Assembly (NCBI GenBank): GCA_945869465.1
Contig: CAMBPB010000016.1
Location: 1 to 44,113 of the forward strand
Source of the DNA: Prosthecobacter debontii
GTDB lineage: Bacteria > Verrucomicrobiota > Verrucomicrobiia > Verrucomicrobiales > Akkermansiaceae
DNA: 44,113 nucleotides
Direction: 5' to 3'
Shown here: positions 1-8,017 of the stretch, one piece after another
Numbering within the stretch: position 1 is the stretch's first letter
Layout of the letters: the number at the start of each line of letters is the position of its first letter
The notes under the pieces: model-generated
The model's input: only the letters and a program-made list of their open reading frames with translations
Database searches by the model: none
What the model was told of the DNA's origin: nothing
Translations under genes and position numbers: made by a program

Positions 1-285
1 CACCGGCACGCGATACTGACCGGTCTTGTTCTGCATGCCCTCGCCATCGCAGAAAAACATCACGCCGGCCGGCTTTTCCGGCGTGTATTGCTTGGGCACA
101 TAGATCCACCAGTCGCGGGTGGTGGCGGGAAAAATCCTGCTTTCGGCGAGGGTGAATTTGGTGACGCTGCCCTGCGGCACGCCGGGCCGCGGCTGTGAAT
201 CCGGTCCGAGCGTATAGTCATCGGCGGCGCACAACGATGGGGACAGGGCTGCGGCTAACAGGATAGAGGCGGTGGTCTTGAACAT
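1..285 (-). CDS. Secreted alpha/beta-hydrolase-fold esterase, 5' part only
   Basis: The first 95 codons of a gene that leaves the window at its left edge. ATG is at 285 on the minus strand and the frame stays open to base 1. The start MFKTTASILLAALSPSLCAA is a signal peptide with a hydrophobic core and an Ala-rich cleavage region. It is followed by YTLGPDSQPRPGVPQG and, further on, WWIYVPKQYTPEKPAGVMFF. This arrangement is familiar from the N-terminus of enterochelin-esterase-like hydrolases (often annotated with gluconolactonase/SMP-30) in Planctomycetes and Verrucomicrobia. The catalytic Ser, Asp and His would lie outside the window, so the activity cannot be confirmed. Export to the periplasm or outside the cell is expected. 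The family call is from memory of the N-terminal pattern; the signal peptide is directly visible. Confidence 0.72.
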   Translation of the reverse strand, partial: MFKTTASILLAAALSPSLCAADDYTLGPDSQPRPGVPQGSVTKFTLAESRIFPATTRDWWIYVPKQYTPEKPAGVMFFCDGEGMQNKTGQYRVPV

Positions 286-512
286 GGTGTCCGGCGGTTG
301 TGACACGAATTCACCAAGGATGGAACCACCGTTTTCAAACCGGCGGCACGCAGGTGGCGTTAGGGCATCCAATCCCCGCCCATTCACCCCACCTTGATCG
401 CCCGCCTTCCGGTGCCGGGATTTTCAAAGGGGCCGGGCGCATGAACAGAAGCGCAAAAACAACAATGAATGATCTCATGGCAACACAGGTTTTCGAGATG
501 ATTCCGGCGGAG

Positions 513-872
513 CTATTTCTTCAGCTCCCCTGTCAGATACTCGCCGCACTTCACCTCGCGACCATCGCTGAACTTGATGAGATACGGCTTTCCGGTCGTC
601 GAGGAAACCGTCGCCACCTTGGCGATGAACTCGTCCGCGGTCTTGATTTCCTTCTCCTTGGCATTCCACTTGCCGCGCAGGAATTTTGCGGCGCTTTTCG
701 CATCGGCGCTCTTGCCGTTGCGGATGAAGCTCGCGCCCTTGAGGTTTTCCACGTGACGGATCAAAGCCTCGATTTTTTCTTTTTCGTCGACCTCTTCCGC
801 CTGAACCGTGACAGGCAGGAAGCAATCTAGCCCGAGAAGGAAGCAAAGCCGGAGGAAATTTCGTGCATCCAT
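513..872 (-). CDS. DUF5329 family exported protein
   Basis: A 119-residue protein with an N-terminal signal peptide (about residues 1-25, ending near VTVQAEE). The mature part begins with a charged helix (EKIEALIRHVENLKGASFIRN) and continues with a FLRGKWNAK segment and a KPYLIKFSDGREV strand. The order of IEALI, FIRNG, a helical FLR stretch and GKPYLIKF matches the DUF5329 family as I remember it. The biochemical role of that family is unknown. Full family length appears present and the C-terminus is short and basic (GELKK). It faces the acyltransferase operon head to head. Longer frames on both strands across this stretch are GC-driven shadows. Confidence 0.7.
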   Translation of the reverse strand: MDARNFLRLCFLLGLDCFLPVTVQAEEVDEKEKIEALIRHVENLKGASFIRNGKSADAKSAAKFLRGKWNAKEKEIKTADEFIAKVATVSSTTGKPYLIKFSDGREVKCGEYLTGELKK

Positions 873-1023
873 GGTCTACCAAACGTTCACAGGCAGGCCC
901 GCAAAAGCAAACAGGAAAGCCGTCGTCGAAAAATCCCATCGACCGCGGGCGCGATCGTTTCTATTTTCACCCCGCGTGCCGAGCCGCGATCCCGTCAGCC
1001 TGAGCCTGAACTCCGCGGAAACG

Positions 1024-1830
1024 ATGCGATTCCGCGGCTGGTTGCGCGCGCCGTGGGATTACTTCGCCATGGCGACAGGCCTGCTCTACTGGGGCGTCTT
1101 CGGCGGCTTGCTCACCCTGATCGGCGGACCGTTGGATTTGATTTTGCCGCGCCCCGCAGGCCGGCGTCTCGGGCGTTTTCTGCTGCACCAATTGTTCCGC
1201 TGCTTCGTGGTTTACCTCCGCGCGACGGATCTGGTCCGGGCGGATCTCTCCGCGCTGGAGCGTTTGGAAAAATCCGGCGGACGCTTCATTGTGGCACCCA
1301 ATCATGCCTCGCTGTGGGACGTGATGTTCATCATCGCCCGGCTGCCGCAAGCCGTGTGTGTGATGAAACAATCCATTCTGCGCAATCCCGTGCTCGGCGG
1401 CGGTGCCCGGCTCGCGGGATACATTCCCAACGACGGCATGACCCGCATGATCCGCCACGCTTCCACCGCCCTCGCCGGCGGTGGACAACTCCTGCTATTT
1501 CCGGAAGGCACCCGCACCAAACCCGACGCCCGCTGGATCAATCCGCTCAAGGGCGGCTGCGCGATCATCGCTTCGCGGACCCATCTGCCGGTCTATCCTG
1601 TGTTCATCCGCAGCAACTCCCGCTTCGTGCAAAAAGGCTGGCCTCTCTGGAAACACCCGAATTTCCCGATCACCCTGCGCATCGATGTCGGCGCGCCCCT
1701 GCTCTCCCAACCTGGTGAATCCCCCCAGTCCTTCACCGGCCGGCTGGAGGCGGCTTTCGAACTGGAACTCTCCAAGCCCCACCCGCTGCGGCGCCAAATC
1801 GACGCGGTTCCCAATTCAGACGCTTCGTGA
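1024..1830 (+). CDS. 1-acyl-glycerol-3-phosphate acyltransferase-like (PlsC family)
   Basis: A 268-residue membrane-associated acyltransferase. The family signatures are clear: the NHxxxxD catalytic box as NHASLWD and the phosphate-binding FPEGTR box. An N-terminal hydrophobic stretch (about residues 12-40) would anchor it in the inner membrane. PlsC relatives move acyl chains from acyl-ACP or acyl-CoA to lysophospholipid or related acceptors. I chose the ATG at 1024 because the frame upstream of it overlaps the divergent DUF5329 gene. The gene is followed after 42 bases by a GT2 gene and then by a methyltransferase whose start overlaps the GT2 stop. Because these neighbours look like aryl-polyene tailoring enzymes, the acceptor may be a glycolipid-like headgroup and not ordinary phosphatidic acid; that part is inference. 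Confidence 0.85.
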   Translation: MRFRGWLRAPWDYFAMATGLLYWGVFGGLLTLIGGPLDLILPRPAGRRLGRFLLHQLFRCFVVYLRATDLVRADLSALERLEKSGGRFIVAPNHASLWDVMFIIARLPQAVCVMKQSILRNPVLGGGARLAGYIPNDGMTRMIRHASTALAGGGQLLLFPEGTRTKPDARWINPLKGGCAIIASRTHLPVYPVFIRSNSRFVQKGWPLWKHPNFPITLRIDVGAPLLSQPGESPQSFTGRLEAAFELELSKPHPLRRQIDAVPNSDAS

Positions 1831-1872
1831 CGCTTGCCCCCGCCGCCTCCCGCGCCTAAAAGCACGCCCCAG

Positions 1873-2655
1873 ATGGCCGCAGCGCGTCCCCTCATCCTGA
1901 TTCCCAGCTTCAACACGGGCCCAATTCTCCGGGAAACCGTGGCCGACACCCTGTCGTTAGGAAATCCCGTGTGGGTGGTCATCGACGGCTCGAGCGATGG
2001 CTCCGCGGCATTGCTGCGCGCATTTGAAACGGCGGCAAACCCGTTCTTCCGCCTGATCATTCTTGAAACCAACGTGGGCAAGGGCGCGGCGGTGCGGCAT
2101 GGGCTCCGCGAGGCGATTCAAGCCGGATTCACCCATATTCTAACGATGGATGCCGACGGCCAGCATCCGGCATGGCAAATTCCCGCCTTCCTAAAACTCG
2201 CGTCCGCCCACCCCGAAGCGGCGGTATTCGGAAGGCCGGTCTTCGACTCATCCGCCCCCGCCATCCGCGTCAACGGCCGCAAGATTTCCAATTTCTGGAC
2301 CCACCTCGAAACGCTCGGTTGGGGCGTGGATGACTCGCTTTTCGGGATGCGTCTCTATCCGGCGGCGGATCTGCTCGCGGTGATGGAATCCACCCGCTTT
2401 GCCCGCCGCTTCGATTTCGATCCCGAGGTCGCGGTCCGTCTGGCATGGCGCGGAGTGCCGATCCTCAACCTCCCCACGCCCGTCCGCTACCCTAGCAAAG
2501 AGCAAGGCGGCGTCTCACAGTTCCGCTATCTGCGGGACAACGCCTTGCTGAGCTGGATGCACTTGCGCCTGTTGTGCGGATTTTTCCTCCGCCTGCCCTG
2601 GCTGCTTTCCCGGGCTTCCAATCCGCTCGATCACCTCAACCCGCCCCACTCGTGA
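1873..2655 (+). CDS. Family 2 glycosyltransferase, aryl-polyene type
   Basis: A 260-residue GT-A-fold glycosyltransferase. Residues near the N-terminus (LILIPSFNTG) form the first Rossmann strand, VVIDGSSDGS is the nucleotide-sugar binding segment, and MDADGQHP carries the DxD metal-binding motif. The C-terminal part (GGVSQFRYLRDNALLSWMHL) followed by a hydrophobic stretch is what I recall of the small GT2 proteins in aryl-polyene pigment clusters, where the enzyme is thought to build the lipid-linked headgroup. A start further upstream (TTG at 1834) would add a proline-rich extension, so ATG 1873 was preferred. The gene lies in an operon with a PlsC-like gene upstream, and its TGA overlaps the GTG start of the methyltransferase downstream, which suggests translational coupling. 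Confidence 0.82.
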   Translation: MAAARPLILIPSFNTGPILRETVADTLSLGNPVWVVIDGSSDGSAALLRAFETAANPFFRLIILETNVGKGAAVRHGLREAIQAGFTHILTMDADGQHPAWQIPAFLKLASAHPEAAVFGRPVFDSSAPAIRVNGRKISNFWTHLETLGWGVDDSLFGMRLYPAADLLAVMESTRFARRFDFDPEVAVRLAWRGVPILNLPTPVRYPSKEQGGVSQFRYLRDNALLSWMHLRLLCGFFLRLPWLLSRASNPLDHLNPPHS

Positions 2656-3311
2656 GCGATCCTACCTTTCAAGAAATCGCCAGCCTGTTTCCCGGAACAT
2701 GGGATCGCAACTACGTCGCCGCCAAACTGCGCACCGACCCGCTATACACCGCGCTCGCGGAGCAACTCCAAAACTCACCGCTGCCCCTGCTCGATCTCGG
2801 CTGCGGCCTGGGATTGCTGGGGTTTTTCCTCAGGTCCCGCGGCATCGAGGTGCCGATCCACGGCTTGGATTACGATGAGCGGAAAATCAAATCCGCCCAC
2901 CTCGCCTCGGAGTCATCCGCCTCCACCGGACTCACGTTTTCCCAACATGACGCCCGCACCGGCCTGCCCGACCATCTAGGCAATGTGAGTATTCTCGACA
3001 TTCTCCAGTTTTTCACCCCAGCCGAACAGGACACGCTGCTCACCCTCTCCGCCGCACGGGTTGCACCCGGGGCCAAACTCATCATCCGCTCCGGACTCCG
3101 GGATGACTCGTTGCGTTTCCGAATCACCGTCGCCGGCGACTTGCTGGCAAAGGCCATGTTCTGGATGAAAGCTGCCCCCATCCACTATCCCGGCGCGGAC
3201 GATTTCCACCGCATCCTCTCCCCCTTCGGCCATGTGGAAATCACCACCCTCTGGGGCCGCACTCCCTTCAACAACCACCTGATCGTGCTCCAGCGACCGG
3301 ATCGCGCATGA
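2652..3311 (+). CDS. Class I SAM-dependent methyltransferase, aryl-polyene cluster type
   Basis: A 219-residue methyltransferase. The SAM-binding glycine-rich motif I is LLDLGCGLGLLGFFLR, motif II is the acidic GLDYDERKI and motif III/IV the QHDARTGLP region. The N-terminal NYVAAKLRTDPLY and the C-terminal WGRTPFNNHLIV are the signatures I associate with the methyltransferase of aryl-polyene/xanthomonadin-like clusters. GTG at 2652 was chosen because it overlaps the TGA of the GT2 gene (bases GTGA) and leaves all conserved motifs intact. No ketosynthase, dehydratase, ammonia-lyase or MMPL exporter is visible nearby, so the full pathway is not present in the window. A hairpin sits 20 bases after the stop. 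Confidence 0.82.
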   Translation: MSDPTFQEIASLFPGTWDRNYVAAKLRTDPLYTALAEQLQNSPLPLLDLGCGLGLLGFFLRSRGIEVPIHGLDYDERKIKSAHLASESSASTGLTFSQHDARTGLPDHLGNVSILDILQFFTPAEQDTLLTLSAARVAPGAKLIIRSGLRDDSLRFRITVAGDLLAKAMFWMKAAPIHYPGADDFHRILSPFGHVEITTLWGRTPFNNHLIVLQRPDRA

Positions 3312-3331
3312 GCCAGGTTTTGGATTCATAA

Positions 3332-3354
3332 CGGCGCAAACTCGCAGCTTGCGC
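3332..3354 (+). terminator. Hairpin after the acyltransferase-GT2-methyltransferase operon
   Basis: A perfect 7-bp stem GGCGCAA/TTGCGCC with a 9-base loop lies 20 bases downstream of the methyltransferase stop. There is no T-tract after it on the plus strand, so it could be a factor-dependent terminator or an mRNA-stabilising hairpin. Confidence 0.4.
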
Positions 3355-3394
3355 CACAAAAGATCGCACTAATGGTCAGAGCCCCGGCCGGAGC

Positions 3395-3412
3395 GCGAGT
3401 CTCCAGACTCGC
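3395..3412. repeat. Palindromic REP-like element with GC-rich flank
   Basis: GCGAGTCT and AGACTCGC form a perfect 8-bp inverted repeat around a two-base centre (GG on the minus strand). Read on the minus strand the hairpin is followed by GCTCC. The same architecture (stem, GG centre, stem, GCTCC) recurs in the large tandem repeat near 28.2 kb. It lies between genes and is probably a REP/BIME-type element. Confidence 0.55.
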
Positions 3413-3449
3413 CGCCAATGATTCGCAAAAGAACCGCGCCGAACGGCCC

Positions 3450-3524
3450 CATTCCCTCTCACCCCATTCCCTCTCACCCCATTCCCTCTCACCCCAGTCC
3501 CTCTCACCCCATTCCCTCTCACCC
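3450..3524. repeat. Five tandem copies of a 15-bp unit
   Basis: The unit CATTCCCTCTCACCC is repeated five times head to tail. The copies start at 3450, 3465, 3480, 3495 and 3510. The fourth copy differs (CAGTCCC in place of CATTCCC). Because 15 is a multiple of three, the repeat gives open frames with a 5-residue period on both strands, but none has a gene-like start or flank. It is a variable-number-type microsatellite in an intergenic region. Confidence 0.9.
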
Positions 3525-3685
3525 CGTGGCATGCTCAGAAAAGTCATCCACACAATCAGGCACCAATCGTTCAACCCGACCAAGAGCCCTCCACCGAGGT
3601 CCAGTATTTTGCCGATCGACACCCGCACCTTTCCAAGCTCAATTCCACACTTGGCAGCCCGCCGTTTCCACCCAAGACTCCGGGC

Positions 3686-4474
3686 ATGCAGACGGCATCC
3701 TTCCTCAAAGACCTTTTCGACCTCTCGGGAAAAACCGCCGTGGTGATTGGCGGCACCGGTGAACTTTGCGGCACCATGGCCGTCGGCCTCGCCCGAGCCG
3801 GCGCGGAAGTCGTGCTCGGCGGGCGCATCCCGGAAAAAGCCGAAAAACGCCTCACCGAAATCGCCTCCCACGGCGGCAAGGGCTACTTCGTGCCCGTCGA
3901 TGTGACTTCCCGCGAATCGCTGCAACACCTGCTCGATACCGTGCTCGACCGCTCCGGCCAGGTGGACATCCTCATCAATGGCGCGGGCACCAATTCGCCG
4001 ACCCCGTTCCTCGACATCCCCGAAGAGGAATACCAGCGCATCATCGACACCAATCTCAGCGCGGTGTTCCGGGCCTGTCAGGTTTTTGGCAATTATTTCA
4101 TCGAGGAGTCCCGCGCCGCCTCGATCATCAATCTCGGCTCGATTTCCGGCCTCAATCCCCTCTCCCGCGTGTTCACGTATTCACTCTCCAAAGCCGCCGT
4201 CCACAACCTGACCCGCAACCTCGCCCGTGAGTGGGCGGACAAGGACATCCGCGTCAACACCTTGGTGCCCGGCTTCTTTCCCGCCGAGCAAAACCGCAAG
4301 GTGCTCGATGAATCCCGCGTGCTCGACATCCTCCGCCAGACGCCCGCCTCGCGTTTCGGCAACGCCGACGAACTCATCGGTGCGACCCTGCTGCTCGCCT
4401 CTGAAAAAGCAGGCTCCTTCATCACCGGCACCGAAATAATCGTCGATGGCGGATTCCATGCGATGACCATCTGA
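3686..4474 (+). CDS. Short-chain dehydrogenase/reductase, D-mannonate oxidoreductase (YjmF)-like
   Basis: A 262-residue classical SDR. The cofactor loop is [11 protein letters not shown], the NAG-type structural motif appears as INGAGTN, and the catalytic residues are the Ser of NLGSISG and YxxxK as YSLSK. The C-terminal [10 protein letters not shown] is the usual SDR end. The N-terminal [15 protein letters not shown] resembles the SDR family that reduces fructuronate to mannonate (YjmF/UxuB-like), but SDR substrates cannot be read from motifs. A Cys occupies a position in the glycine-rich loop where relatives usually have Gly (GELCG for GVLGG), which is unusual. The NahK-like sugar kinase follows on the same strand after 202 bases, so a role in sugar or uronate metabolism is plausible. 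Confidence 0.82.
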   Translation: MQTASFLKDLFDLSGKTAVVIGGTGELCGTMAVGLARAGAEVVLGGRIPEKAEKRLTEIASHGGKGYFVPVDVTSRESLQHLLDTVLDRSGQVDILINGAGTNSPTPFLDIPEEEYQRIIDTNLSAVFRACQVFGNYFIEESRAASIINLGSISGLNPLSRVFTYSLSKAAVHNLTRNLAREWADKDIRVNTLVPGFFPAEQNRKVLDESRVLDILRQTPASRFGNADELIGATLLLASEKAGSFITGTEIIVDGGFHAMTI

Positions 4475-4676
4475 GCCATTCGCCCGCCTCCTGCGGCGCG
4501 CCATGGATTGACAAACCTCAATCCGGTCCCATCGAAAACAATCAGGGGTTCCGACGGCGATGACGCCTGCAACAGGGATGTGGCATTGGATCGAACCTTC
4601 GGCTTGCGGCTTGCCACGCGTTTCAGATTGCCCCGCACCGGCCAAATCATAAGACTTCCCTAAAGCCACCCCACCC

Positions 4677-5825
4677 ATGAGCACCGCCTCCGCCCGCCCG
4701 ATCGACCCCCTTGTGCAACAATTGGTTTCCACCATCGGCAATCGGTTCGCCGTGCAGGGGGAGTTCATGTTAGGCGAGGAGATCGACAGCGGACACATCA
4801 ACTCCACCTACCGGGCGACCTACCGCCTGCCGAACGGCGGCGAGCAGCGCTACATTTTCCAGGCCATCAACCGCAATGTTTTCAAGGACCCCTACGCGGT
4901 GATGAACAACGTCGAGCGTGTCACCCGCCATATCAACTCGCGCGTGTTGCGCTTGAAAAAAGACCTCGGCGGACAAACGCTCAATCTGTTCCCGGCCCGG
5001 GCCGGCGGCTCGTGGATCGAGGATGAACAGGGGTCCGTCTGGCGCTGCTACAATCACATCGAAGGCTGCGTCACCTACGACGTCGTGGAAAACACCCGCC
5101 AGGCCTATCAGGCGGCGCGCGCCTTCGGCTCGTTCCAGGATCTGGTGAGCGATCTCGACTCCGCCGCGATCACCGAGACCATCCCGGATTTCCACCACAC
5201 CCGCAAACGTTTCGCCCGCCTGATGGAGGTGGCTGCCGCCGATCCGCAGGGCCGGCTCGACTCGGTGCGCAAGGAGTTCGAATTCATCCGCAGCCGCGAG
5301 CCACTCGTCGGAATTCTGCTTGATCTCGTCGATGCCGGAAAAATCCCGCTCCGGGTGACCCACAACGACACCAAGATCAATAATGTCATGATCGACGCCG
5401 CCTCGGACGAGGCCGTCTGCGTGATCGATCTCGACACGGTGATGCCCGGTCTCGCGCTTTATGATTTCGGAGACCTGGTGCGCAGCGCCACCAGCCCCGC
5501 CGCCGAAGACGAGACGGATTTATCCAAGGTGGAAATGCAGATGCCCATGTTTGAGGCGCTCGTCGAGGGCTACCTCGATGCGGCCGGAGACTTCATCAAC
5601 GACACCGAGATCGAACATCTCGCACATGCGGGCAAGTTGATGACCCTGGAAGTCGGAATCCGCTTTCTAACCGACCACCTCGAAGGCGACGTTTATTTCA
5701 AAATCCACCGTCCCGGCCACAATCTCGACCGCTGCCGCACCCAGCTTCAACTCGTGGAGTGCATCGAATCCCGGGAAGACGAAATGAACGCCTTCGTGCG
5801 CAAAGTGCGCAGGAGCAAGAGGTGA
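4677..5825 (+). CDS. Aminoglycoside-phosphotransferase-fold sugar kinase, NahK-like
   Basis: A 382-residue kinase. The catalytic loop is VTHNDTKINNVMI (Brenner-type HxDxxxxN) and the metal-binding segment is CVIDLDTVMPG followed by LYDFGDLVRS. This combination is what I recall of N-acetylhexosamine 1-kinases, which phosphorylate the anomeric position of GlcNAc/GalNAc for salvage to UDP-sugars. The N-terminal lobe contains GHINSTYRATY and a strand pair typical of the APH fold. The length fits NahK (about 360 residues). ATG at 4677 follows an ACCC-rich leader without a strong Shine-Dalgarno site. No lacto-N-biose phosphorylase or nucleotidyltransferase is adjacent, so the anomeric-kinase assignment rests on sequence pattern alone. 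Confidence 0.8.
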   Translation: MSTASARPIDPLVQQLVSTIGNRFAVQGEFMLGEEIDSGHINSTYRATYRLPNGGEQRYIFQAINRNVFKDPYAVMNNVERVTRHINSRVLRLKKDLGGQTLNLFPARAGGSWIEDEQGSVWRCYNHIEGCVTYDVVENTRQAYQAARAFGSFQDLVSDLDSAAITETIPDFHHTRKRFARLMEVAAADPQGRLDSVRKEFEFIRSREPLVGILLDLVDAGKIPLRVTHNDTKINNVMIDAASDEAVCVIDLDTVMPGLALYDFGDLVRSATSPAAEDETDLSKVEMQMPMFEALVEGYLDAAGDFINDTEIEHLAHAGKLMTLEVGIRFLTDHLEGDVYFKIHRPGHNLDRCRTQLQLVECIESREDEMNAFVRKVRRSKR

Positions 5826-6075
5826 GCCTCATTACAGTCCGGCCACCGGCGCTCTCGCCGTCACCCCAACCACATATCCAAATCCGCCATCGCCGCCCTG
5901 ACGTTGCCTGCTGCTCCTGCCGCAATCATCCGGGTGGTGGCTAATAGGGACAGCCCACCGCCTAGCGAGGAATGCCGCGAGAACCTCGTTTTCCGGGGGC
6001 TGGAGTCGAACTGATTGAAAGCGGGTTTGGAAGCGCTCGGTCAGGCTGCCGGCGTGACGCGGTTCAAACCGGACC

Positions 6076-6351
6076 TTACATGGCGGGCGCGCGGCCGTCC
6101 CAACCGTGGGAATAACCGCGGGAGAATGCAGCTTCGTTGCGTCTTCCGTATCGCGAGCTGTGACGCGGGTAGTAGCGGCTCATGCCCGATTTCCGGTCCG
6201 CCCGGCCGCTCCAAAAGCCCTGATGATAGTGATTTACATAGGCGCGCGGCTTGCCCTGGTTCACTGGGGGGCCGGGAGCTGGGGCGGGTGCCACGCAGCT
6301 CTGGAAAACCAGAGTTGCGGCGGCGATGGCGAGGCAGGATGCGATTTTCAT
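6076..6351 (-). CDS. Small lipoprotein, unknown function
   Basis: A 91-residue protein starting MKIASCLAIAAATLVFQSC, a lipoprotein signal peptide with a lipobox ending at Cys19. The mature part is Pro/Ala-rich at first (APAPAPGPPVN) and then rich in Gly, Arg, Tyr and Ser (HYHQGFWSGRADRKSG, SRYGRRNEAAFSRGY). It has no domain I recognise. ATG 6351 was chosen because the upstream extension precedes the lipobox with non-signal sequence. The aromatic/basic composition suggests a surface or periplasmic protein. It lies on the minus strand, as does the next small lipoprotein, with about 320 bases between them. Confidence 0.7.
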   Translation of the reverse strand: MKIASCLAIAAATLVFQSCVAPAPAPGPPVNQGKPRAYVNHYHQGFWSGRADRKSGMSRYYPRHSSRYGRRNEAAFSRGYSHGWDGRAPAM

Positions 6352-6669
6352 GAGGTATGGTTTGCGGTGATTTTGCGGATGATGGTATCGGTTTGCGGGG
6401 AACAATCAGCTTTCGAAATGTGCGCCAAACGCAACGCTGCCGGCAGAATGAATCAAAGCGCCGGGAAGCGTCGAGGGCAAATCCGGAAGCGGATAATTCT
6501 CCCTGTTTCGGCTCAGTCCCGGTCCTCGACATCGTGACCCGGATGGCAACTGGACGACCTCAGCGGGACGAAAATAAGCCGCAGGTTGGTGCCGGGGAAG
6601 TAGATTTTGGAGGCGTCAAGTTTCTCGCAGAGGCGGATGCCGACGATGTCGTGCATGCGCTTCTTGTGA
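6352..6669. other. Gap between two lipoprotein genes, possible gene remnant
   Basis: No convincing gene. On the minus strand 6513-6656 can encode 47 residues (MHDIVGIRLCEKLDASKIYF, continuing through PGTNLRLIF), with a natural-looking composition unlike the Arg/Pro-rich shadow frames around it. I do not recognise it; it may be a fragment of an older gene. The rest shows nothing. Confidence 0.3.
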
Positions 6670-7011
6670 CTATTCGGCTGGCGCCGTTTCCTTGATTTTT
6701 TTGGCTGCTTCCTCAGCCGCCTTGGCGGCATCTTCCAAGCCTTTCGCCGCAGCGGCACGGGTTTGCTCGCCGACTTTTTCCATGGCCGCTTGAGTTTCGG
6801 CCCTGGCTTTTTCAGTCTTTTCGGCGGCGGCGGCGGCCATTTCCTTTACCTCTTCCGCGAGCTTCTCGGCCCCGGCGTTCATTTTTTCGGTGGCGGTTTC
6901 CTTGGCCGCTTCGATTTTTTCGCGGCCAGCCTGGTTCGCCTTATCGCACGAGACGAAGCCGCATGGCAGGGCTATCAGGGTGAGCAGGGAGTTCCGGAAT
7001 TTGGTTTTCAT
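6670..7011 (-). CDS. Alanine/glutamate-rich helical lipoprotein
   Basis: A 113-residue protein with a lipoprotein signal peptide and lipobox FVSC ending at Cys22. The whole mature part is one long amphipathic helix with 11-residue-like periodicity in Ala, Lys and Glu (for example AEKTEKARAETQAAMEKV and AAKAAEEAAKKIKE). This composition is shared by LEA-like and apolipoprotein-like bacterial stress proteins and by small periplasmic coiled coils. No catalytic motif is present. It is transcribed away from the aminotransferase gene at 7178, so the 166 bases between them should hold two divergent promoters. Confidence 0.75.
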   Translation of the reverse strand: MKTKFRNSLLTLIALPCGFVSCDKANQAGREKIEAAKETATEKMNAGAEKLAEEVKEMAAAAAEKTEKARAETQAAMEKVGEQTRAAAAKGLEDAAKAAEEAAKKIKETAPAE

Positions 7012-7177
7012 GAGGATCGGTGTTGGTTGTTCCCAAGTCGTTGCCTTGGTAGCTCAGAGATTAGGCAAAATCCCTGTCTTGTCAAAGAAGGACACCAGTG
7101 GCTGGCAATTCTACGTCTGCAGTGCGCAAGCGCCTGCGGGATTTACATCGCCAGCGGACTGGCCAGAATCGCCGCCG

Positions 7178-8011
7178 ATGAATCACCTGTGGTGCAACGG
7201 TCAATGGCTGGATGCCTTGGATTTCCCGGCATCCCCCACCGATCGCGGGGTGACGCTGGGCTTGGGCTTGTTTGAAACCATCCTGGCCATGGACGGCACG
7301 CCGATCTTTGCCGGACGCCACTTGTCGCGATTGCGAAGGAGTTGCGAACGTCTCGGTTGGGACCCGCCACGATCCGATCTCCCGGAAATCATGGAGGAAT
7401 TGGTGCATCGGAACGAGCTCACCTCCGGCCGTGCCAGAATCCGCCTCGCCATCACCGGCGGCAGCGGGACCATTCGCCATCTCGCGCTCGGACCGGACCA
7501 TCTGGTCTGGCTGACCGCCGTTCCAGCGCCCGAGGCGCCTTTGACCACCAGCGCCAACCTCGCGCCATGGTTGAGAAACGAACGCTCCCCGCTGGCAGGT
7601 TTGAAATGCGCCTCGTATGCCGAAAACCTCGCCGCCCTCGATCATGCCTCACGTCTGGGTTTCGAGGAAACCCTGTTCCTCAACACACGCGGGCATCTTT
7701 GCGAAGCCGCCACCGCCAATCTGTTTCTTGTGCGAAACGCCCGCCTCCTCACCCCCTCGCTCGCTTCCGGCTGCCTGCCTGGAATCACCCGCGGAGTGGT
7801 CGTCGAGCTGGCGGCACAACACGGAATTCCCTGCGAGCAAGGCGATCTATCGGAGGAGGACCTGCATACGGCGGAGGAGTTGTTTCTCACCTCATCGATC
7901 CGTGGGCTGATGGGCGTCTCACTCTTTGATAAACGAACCTTGCCGCCTGGCCCGGTCACCCATTTTCTCCGCGAGGCATGGAATGAAGCCGGCTTGCGGA
8001 ATTTCGAATAA
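7178..8011 (+). CDS. Class IV PLP aminotransferase, aminodeoxychorismate lyase-like
   Basis: A 277-residue class IV aminotransferase-fold enzyme. The N-terminus is CNGQWLDALDFP then DRGVTLGLGLFETI. The PLP lysine lies in GLKCASYAENLAALDHA, and the cofactor phosphate segment is CEAATANLFLV, followed by LPGITRGVV and a C-terminal LTSSIRG. This spacing fits aminodeoxychorismate lyase (PabC, p-aminobenzoate for folate) as well as D-amino-acid or branched-chain aminotransferases. The length (277) and the GLGLFET pattern favour PabC. I chose ATG 7178 because a longer frame would overlap the divergent lipoprotein gene. It stands alone, converging on an oxidoreductase gene with a symmetrical hairpin between them. 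Confidence 0.78.
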   Translation: MNHLWCNGQWLDALDFPASPTDRGVTLGLGLFETILAMDGTPIFAGRHLSRLRRSCERLGWDPPRSDLPEIMEELVHRNELTSGRARIRLAITGGSGTIRHLALGPDHLVWLTAVPAPEAPLTTSANLAPWLRNERSPLAGLKCASYAENLAALDHASRLGFEETLFLNTRGHLCEAATANLFLVRNARLLTPSLASGCLPGITRGVVVELAAQHGIPCEQGDLSEEDLHTAEELFLTSSIRGLMGVSLFDKRTLPPGPVTHFLREAWNEAGLRNFE

Positions 8012-8017
8012 TAAAGC

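Larger units (their letters stand above)
3312..3685. other. Intergenic stretch with hairpins and tandem repeat, no gene
   Basis: This 374-base gap holds the post-operon hairpin, the 8-bp palindrome and the 15-bp repeat array, each listed separately. The rest (3525-3685) shows no recognisable gene and would carry the promoter of the SDR gene; no clear -35/-10 pair was seen. Confidence 0.6.

Noticed and set aside
3450..3524. A CRISPR array or a coding repeat in a long frame at 3372-3746
   Set aside because: The 15-bp unit has no spacers. The frames across it are Ser/Pro/His/Arg repeats with no start signal or conserved flank.
4508..4545. A sigma-70-like TTGACA upstream of the NahK-like gene
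   Set aside because: No acceptable -10 element lies at the correct distance.
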